Source of the DNA: Clostridiales bacterium
Lineage (GTDB): Bacteria; Bacillota_A; Clostridia; Oscillospirales; Oscillospiraceae
Direction of reading: 5' to 3'
Length of the DNA: 11,893 nucleotides
Assembly: GCA_022777455.1 (NCBI GenBank)
Contig: JALFGI010000075.1
Coordinates: 1-11,893 of the forward strand
Part shown: positions 8,221-11,893 of the stretch, one piece after another
How positions within the stretch are numbered: position 1 is the first letter of the stretch
Layout of the letters: each line of letters begins with the position of its first letter
The notes under the pieces: model-generated
The model's database searches: none
Told to the model about the DNA's origin: nothing
Seen by the model: only the letters and a program-made list of their open reading frames with translations
Program-made: the position numbers and the translations under genes

Positions 8221-11033
8221 AGCTGAACCAGATTTATCAAAAGAATACGATCACTACCGATCTGGTCGGCTTTTTTTACAGCACGGTCGTGACCATTGCG
8301 CCGCTTCTTGTTGTGATCATCAATCTCATGCTGATGCAGAAGGTGCTGCATTTCAATACGGTTTCATACATCAATCGGGAAATCTTTTCCTGCACGATTT
8401 TGTATGTGTTTATCTTCTCTCTGCTGACGACTTCGCCGTTTAACGCGGTGCTGTCCCGCTATATGTCAGACGTCATTTTTGAGGAACGGTATGAGGATGT
8501 GCAGCCCTGTCATCGAGTGGGGCTGTTGACCAATCTTTGCTTTAGCTGTCTGTTTGCGATTCCGTTTTGCTTCTGGGAGCATCTGGTCGGCGGGGTGCCC
8601 ATTTATTATGTGTTCACTGGATACTGCTGCTTTGTCAGCCTGGTGATCGTATTTTACAATATGCTGTATTTGTCGATCTGTAAGGAATACAGATTGATCT
8701 CCCTCTATTTTCTGGTAGGAATGGTAACGGCCTTCCTGCTGTCCGTCTTTCTGCGGTATGTGTGTGGGGTCAGCATTACATACAGTATGCTTTTGTCGCT
8801 GACCGTGGGCTTTTTTCTCGCCGCCGTGCTGGAATGGGCGAAGATCCATCAGTTTTTTCCGGACAACAGCGAGGAATATCGGAGAGTATTCCAGTATTTT
8901 CGGCAATATTGGCAGCTGATCCTGATCAATTTCCTATACACACTGGGCTTGTTCATCCATAATTTTGTGTTCTGGGGAACCGACATGGCGATGCATCTGG
9001 TGAACACCTTTGTGTGTAATCAGCCCTATGACATGGCGACCTGTCTGGCTATGTTTACCAACATCTCGGCCAGCGTGATCTTCATTTCAAGGGTGGAGAT
9101 GTATTTTCACAAACGCTATCGGGATTATGCGGACGCTGTGTTCGGCGGACGCGGCATTGACATCCGCAACACCCGGCAGCGGATGTTCCGGCAGCTTGGA
9201 AGCGAATTGGTGACCTTGGTGCGGCTGCAGTTTATTGTTTCAGTCGTGGTCTACCTGCTTTTTGTGATTTTCCTCCCGAGAATCGGCTATGCAGGCATGG
9301 TTATGCGGATTTATCCTATGGTGGCAGCCGGATATTTTGTCCTGTTCCTGATGTACGCGGAGATCATTTTCCTTTACTATTTTGAAGACCTCAATGGCGC
9401 ATTGTTCACGGCCATTGGCTTTTGCGTAAGTACACTGCTCGGCAGTCTGATTGCAGTGCATCTAAGCGCGATCTTCTATGGCATTGGAGTCTGGGTCGGC
9501 GCTGTGATCGGATTTACTGTGGCCTATATCAGACTCCGGTGGTTGGAGAAACATCTGGATGAGCACATGTTCTGTAGAGGCAATGTCATGAAGCGGGCAA
9601 AAGGGATCAAACCGGAGCCGAAGGTATTGGACCCGGAGCAAAGAACCATCCTGAGGAAAGCCCGAAAACAGAAGAAAGGGAGCCAGAGCGTTCTATATGC
9701 AGGAAGCAGGTGCAGTGGAAAACGAAAGGCTGTGCGTCAGTTCACCGGGGAGTTGAGAGACGACAGAGGCGTGAAAAAGCTGTTGTTTGTGATCAATACG
9801 CTGGGATGCGGCGGCGCCGAGCGGGCCATGCTGGATCTGTTTGCCGTATTGGAGCCGGAGAAATATGAGATCTCCCTGCTGGTCCTGACGGGACAGGGAG
9901 AATTAAGGAAGGAATTGCCGAGCTATGTGCGGCTGCTCAATCGGGATTATCAGAGTGTATCCGTGCTTACCAAAGAAGGACGAAAACTTCTGAGAAAGCG
10001 TGTCCTGCGGGCCGGAATCGGAAAAGGCCTGTTCCTGCGGAGAGCGGGCTATTTGCTGAAAAACGCATGGCAGATGTGCAGACGCGGGAAAATCCTGCCG
10101 GATAAGCTATGCTGGCGGCTGCTTGCCGACGGAGCGCTGCGGGTTGAGGAAGAATATGATCTGGCGGTTGCTTATCTGGAAGGCGGAGCTACTTATTATG
10201 TCGCGGATCATGTCCGTGCCAGGAAAAAGGCGGCGTTTGTCCATATTGATTACGGAAAAGCGGGATATACAAGAGCATTGGACTTGGAGTGTTACAGGAA
10301 CTTTGACAGGATATTTACCGTTTCTGACGAGGTAAGGGAGCATTTTCTGGAGGTGTACCCAGAATATGAGCAGAAGGTCTCGGTGTTTCACAATCTCGTA
10401 AATCGGGAAAGAATCCTGAAGCTGGCGGATCGGGGAACCGGATTTTCGGATGGTTTTCAGGGATACCGGCTCCTGACGATTGGGAGACTGACCCGGCAGA
10501 AGCGGTATGACATCGCGATTCAGGCCATGGCCTTGTTGAAGGAACAATGCACTGTGCCGGTTCGGTGGTATGTTCTGGGAGAGGGCGACCTTCGGGATAG
10601 CTTGGAACAGCAGATCAAAGCTGCCCATCTGGAGCATGACTTTATCCTTCTGGGTGTTCAAACGAATCCATACCCGTACTGTAAGAACTGTGATATTTAT
10701 GTACATGCTACCGGGTTTGAAGGAAAGAGTATCGCGATACAAGAGGCACAGACCCTTAAAAAACCGATCCTTGCGACGGACTGTAGCGGAAACAGGGAGC
10801 AGATCATCGATGGGATAGACGGACGCCTGTGCCAGCTGTCGCCGGAAGCGGTCAGCGAACAGCTTCTCTGGATGATTCGCCATCCGAAAGAATGCAGACT
10901 TTATGGGGAAGCGGCTGGAAAAAGAGTGCTGTATCATACAAAAGGACTGGAGGAGTTCCTCGCACTATTGGATGCTCCGACCAATGAGAGAGAGAAAAAC
11001 CATGAGAGTTTTGATTATTATACCAGCGTATAA
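8202..11033 (+). CDS. pelG: PelG (Pel transporter) fused to a C-terminal GT4 glycosyltransferase
   Basis: The protein has 943 residues, about twice the usual PelG length of about 450. It opens with MAGIGVKLNQIYQ, close to the typical MAGIGF start of PelG. Residues about 20-450 hold about twelve hydrophobic segments, as in PelG, a MOP/MATE-like membrane protein thought to carry the polymer across the membrane. A basic, hydrophilic linker (about 454-522) joins it to a full GT4 enzyme (about 523-935). That enzyme shows LLFVINTLGCGGAERAM at its start, Arg-x4-Lys (R762, K767) and EX7E (E840, E848 in EGKSIAIQE). The two parts are in one uninterrupted frame with no internal stop. An even number of helices would place the glycosyltransferase in the cytoplasm beside the transporter entrance. 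GGAGAGG at 8188-8194, inside pelF, serves the start. The gene overlaps pelF by 19 bases and the next gene by 32. The sugar added by the fused enzyme cannot be read from sequence. Confidence 0.92.
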   Translation: MAGIGVKLNQIYQKNTITTDLVGFFYSTVVTIAPLLVVIINLMLMQKVLHFNTVSYINREIFSCTILYVFIFSLLTTSPFNAVLSRYMSDVIFEERYEDVQPCHRVGLLTNLCFSCLFAIPFCFWEHLVGGVPIYYVFTGYCCFVSLVIVFYNMLYLSICKEYRLISLYFLVGMVTAFLLSVFLRYVCGVSITYSMLLSLTVGFFLAAVLEWAKIHQFFPDNSEEYRRVFQYFRQYWQLILINFLYTLGLFIHNFVFWGTDMAMHLVNTFVCNQPYDMATCLAMFTNISASVIFISRVEMYFHKRYRDYADAVFGGRGIDIRNTRQRMFRQLGSELVTLVRLQFIVSVVVYLLFVIFLPRIGYAGMVMRIYPMVAAGYFVLFLMYAEIIFLYYFEDLNGALFTAIGFCVSTLLGSLIAVHLSAIFYGIGVWVGAVIGFTVAYIRLRWLEKHLDEHMFCRGNVMKRAKGIKPEPKVLDPEQRTILRKARKQKKGSQSVLYAGSRCSGKRKAVRQFTGELRDDRGVKKLLFVINTLGCGGAERAMLDLFAVLEPEKYEISLLVLTGQGELRKELPSYVRLLNRDYQSVSVLTKEGRKLLRKRVLRAGIGKGLFLRRAGYLLKNAWQMCRRGKILPDKLCWRLLADGALRVEEEYDLAVAYLEGGATYYVADHVRARKKAAFVHIDYGKAGYTRALDLECYRNFDRIFTVSDEVREHFLEVYPEYEQKVSVFHNLVNRERILKLADRGTGFSDGFQGYRLLTIGRLTRQKRYDIAIQAMALLKEQCTVPVRWYVLGEGDLRDSLEQQIKAAHLEHDFILLGVQTNPYPYCKNCDIYVHATGFEGKSIAIQEAQTLKKPILATDCSGNREQIIDGIDGRLCQLSPEAVSEQLLWMIRHPKECRLYGEAAGKRVLYHTKGLEEFLALLDAPTNEREKNHESFDYYTSV

Positions 11034-11769
11034 TGAAGAGAAAAGCCTGAAAAGAGTGATGGAGCATCTGAAGGCCGTCTGTCCTCAGCTTGACTACCTG
11101 ATCATCAACGACGGTTCCACCGATCGGACAAAAGCGATCTGCATCGAAAATCAGTATCATGTGATGCACTTTCCTGAGAATCAGGGACTGACGAAAGTCA
11201 TACAGACGGGAATGCGTTATGCACTGGAGCGGGATTATGATGCGGCTTTGCAGTTTGATGCGGATGGCCAGCATTTGCCGGAATACATAGAGAGCATGGT
11301 CAGCCTGATGGAAGAGACCGGATGCGATATTGTGATCGCCTCCCGCTTCAAAGACGGAAAAATGCCGTTCCGGCTGCGGACTCTGGGCGAGAAGCTGATC
11401 TCTGCTGCCATCCGGCTGACAACGGGACAGAGTCTGACCGATCCGACCAGCGGTATGCGGCTGTACGGGAGAAGGATCATCCGCCAGTTCGCAAGAGATT
11501 CAAGTTGTGCACCGGAGCCGGATACGATAGCCTACATGGTCCGAATGGGGGCAAATGTGCAGGAAGTGAAGGTTGAGATGGAAGATCGAAAAGAGGGGAA
11601 AAGCTATTTGACTCCCGTCAATGCAACCAAGTATATGATCAAAGAGCTTTCCGCCATTCTGATCTTTCAGTGGTTTCGCGGAAAAGAGAACATAGCGAAG
11701 GGGCCGGACAATACGCAAAGGCCGGAATTTCGTGAGCTGGAAAGCGTTGGCGGAGGCAGAAAGCTGTGA
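11002..11769 (+). CDS. GT2 glycosyltransferase, polyprenyl-phosphate sugar synthase type (Dpm1/GtrB-like)
   Basis: The protein has 255 residues from the chosen start. It begins MRVLIIIPAYNEE, has INDGSTD, NQG and the metal-binding DADGQH (D86, D88), then a TDPTSGMRLY segment. This is the standard GT2 GT-A fold of the dolichyl/undecaprenyl-phosphate glycosyltransferase group, which transfers a sugar from a nucleotide donor to a lipid phosphate. No clear C-terminal membrane helices follow; one hydrophobic patch (about 212-222, SAILIFQWF) may attach it to the membrane. An in-frame ATG exists at 10903, but it would add 33 residues overlapping the fused GT4 and unlike the family, so 11002 is preferred. 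A purine-rich GAGAG stretch ends seven bases upstream, a weak ribosome site. The start lies 32 bases inside the previous gene. It could supply a lipid-linked sugar to a GT-C enzyme such as the candidate at 3-1691. Other GT2 roles are possible. Confidence 0.85.
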   Translation: MRVLIIIPAYNEEKSLKRVMEHLKAVCPQLDYLIINDGSTDRTKAICIENQYHVMHFPENQGLTKVIQTGMRYALERDYDAALQFDADGQHLPEYIESMVSLMEETGCDIVIASRFKDGKMPFRLRTLGEKLISAAIRLTTGQSLTDPTSGMRLYGRRIIRQFARDSSCAPEPDTIAYMVRMGANVQEVKVEMEDRKEGKSYLTPVNATKYMIKELSAILIFQWFRGKENIAKGPDNTQRPEFRELESVGGGRKL

Positions 11770-11893
11770 GAAAGAAGATCTGCTTTTTTTCCGGGGATAT
11801 CACGCGCAGCGGAGGAACAGAGCGCGTGGCCATCCAGCTTGCCAATGCTCTGAGGAAGGATCACACCTATGAGATCTGTTTTCTCAGCCTGAC
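11766..11893 (+). CDS. GT4-like glycosyltransferase, N-terminal part only (runs off the window)
   Basis: Forty-two codons are visible from a GTG start that overlaps the preceding stop as GTGA. GGAGG at 11752-11756, nine bases upstream, supports it. The translation begins MRKKICFFSGDI, then has TRSGGTERVAIQLANAL. The Gly-Gly-x-Glu-Arg motif after the first strand is typical of the N-terminal acceptor domain of GT4 enzymes. This would be the third GT4 in the window, after PelF and the domain fused to PelG. The rest, including the catalytic EX7E motif, lies outside, so activity and full identity cannot be judged. Confidence 0.8.
   Translation, partial: MRKKICFFSGDITRSGGTERVAIQLANALRKDHTYEICFLSL

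Noticed and set aside
10903..11001. Longer GT2 starting at the upstream in-frame ATG.
   Set aside because: The extra 33 residues are unlike the family start, which begins at MRVLIIIPAYNEE, and they would overlap the previous gene by over 130 bases.

Overview
The window is one strand-consistent run of eight genes (all +, no gap above about 35 bases) encoding a Pel-type exopolysaccharide synthesis and export machine. The core order is pelD-pelE-pelA-pelF-pelG, the order known for Gram-positive (monoderm) Pel clusters. No outer-membrane partners (PelB, PelC) are present. This fits a Gram-positive anaerobe of the Clostridia type (Lachnospiraceae- or Oscillospiraceae-like), with roughly balanced GC content and strong AGGAGG-type ribosome binding sites. 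The taxonomic call is an inference from layout and style, not from a marker gene.

Layout. 3-1691: a polytopic membrane protein with a soluble C-terminal domain, probably cut at its 5' end and plausibly a GT-C-like glycosyltransferase. 1723-3909: a fusion of an NAD-dependent-epimerase-like domain to PelD (four membrane segments, GAF, degenerate GGDEF with an intact RxxD I-site). 3906-4832: PelE (two membrane segments plus helical repeats). 4866-6698: a membrane-anchored PelA-like protein whose deacetylase-like domain seems to have lost its metal ligands. 6715-8220: PelF, the GT4 polymerase. 8202-11033: PelG fused to a complete extra GT4 glycosyltransferase. 11002-11769: a GT2 of the polyprenyl-phosphate glycosyltransferase type. 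11766 to the window end: the start of another GT4.

How they would work together. PelD is predicted to sense c-di-GMP and, with PelE and PelG, to activate PelF and move the polymer across the single membrane. PelA would act on the outside. The additions to the core are a Rossmann domain on PelD, a glycosyltransferase on PelG, a Dpm1-like GT2, a second free GT4 and a possible GT-C. Together they suggest a modified Pel-like polymer with extra sugars, or a Pel synthase embedded in a larger cell-surface glycan cluster.

The most interesting points are three: two apparently dead enzyme domains (the epimerase-like domain on PelD and the deacetylase-like domain in PelA) alongside an intact c-di-GMP I-site; the PelG-GT4 fusion; and the possible GT2/GT-C pair. 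Adjacent genes are tightly coupled by 4-base, 19-base and 32-base overlaps. I see no internal promoter, terminator, RNA gene, repeat array or mobile element.
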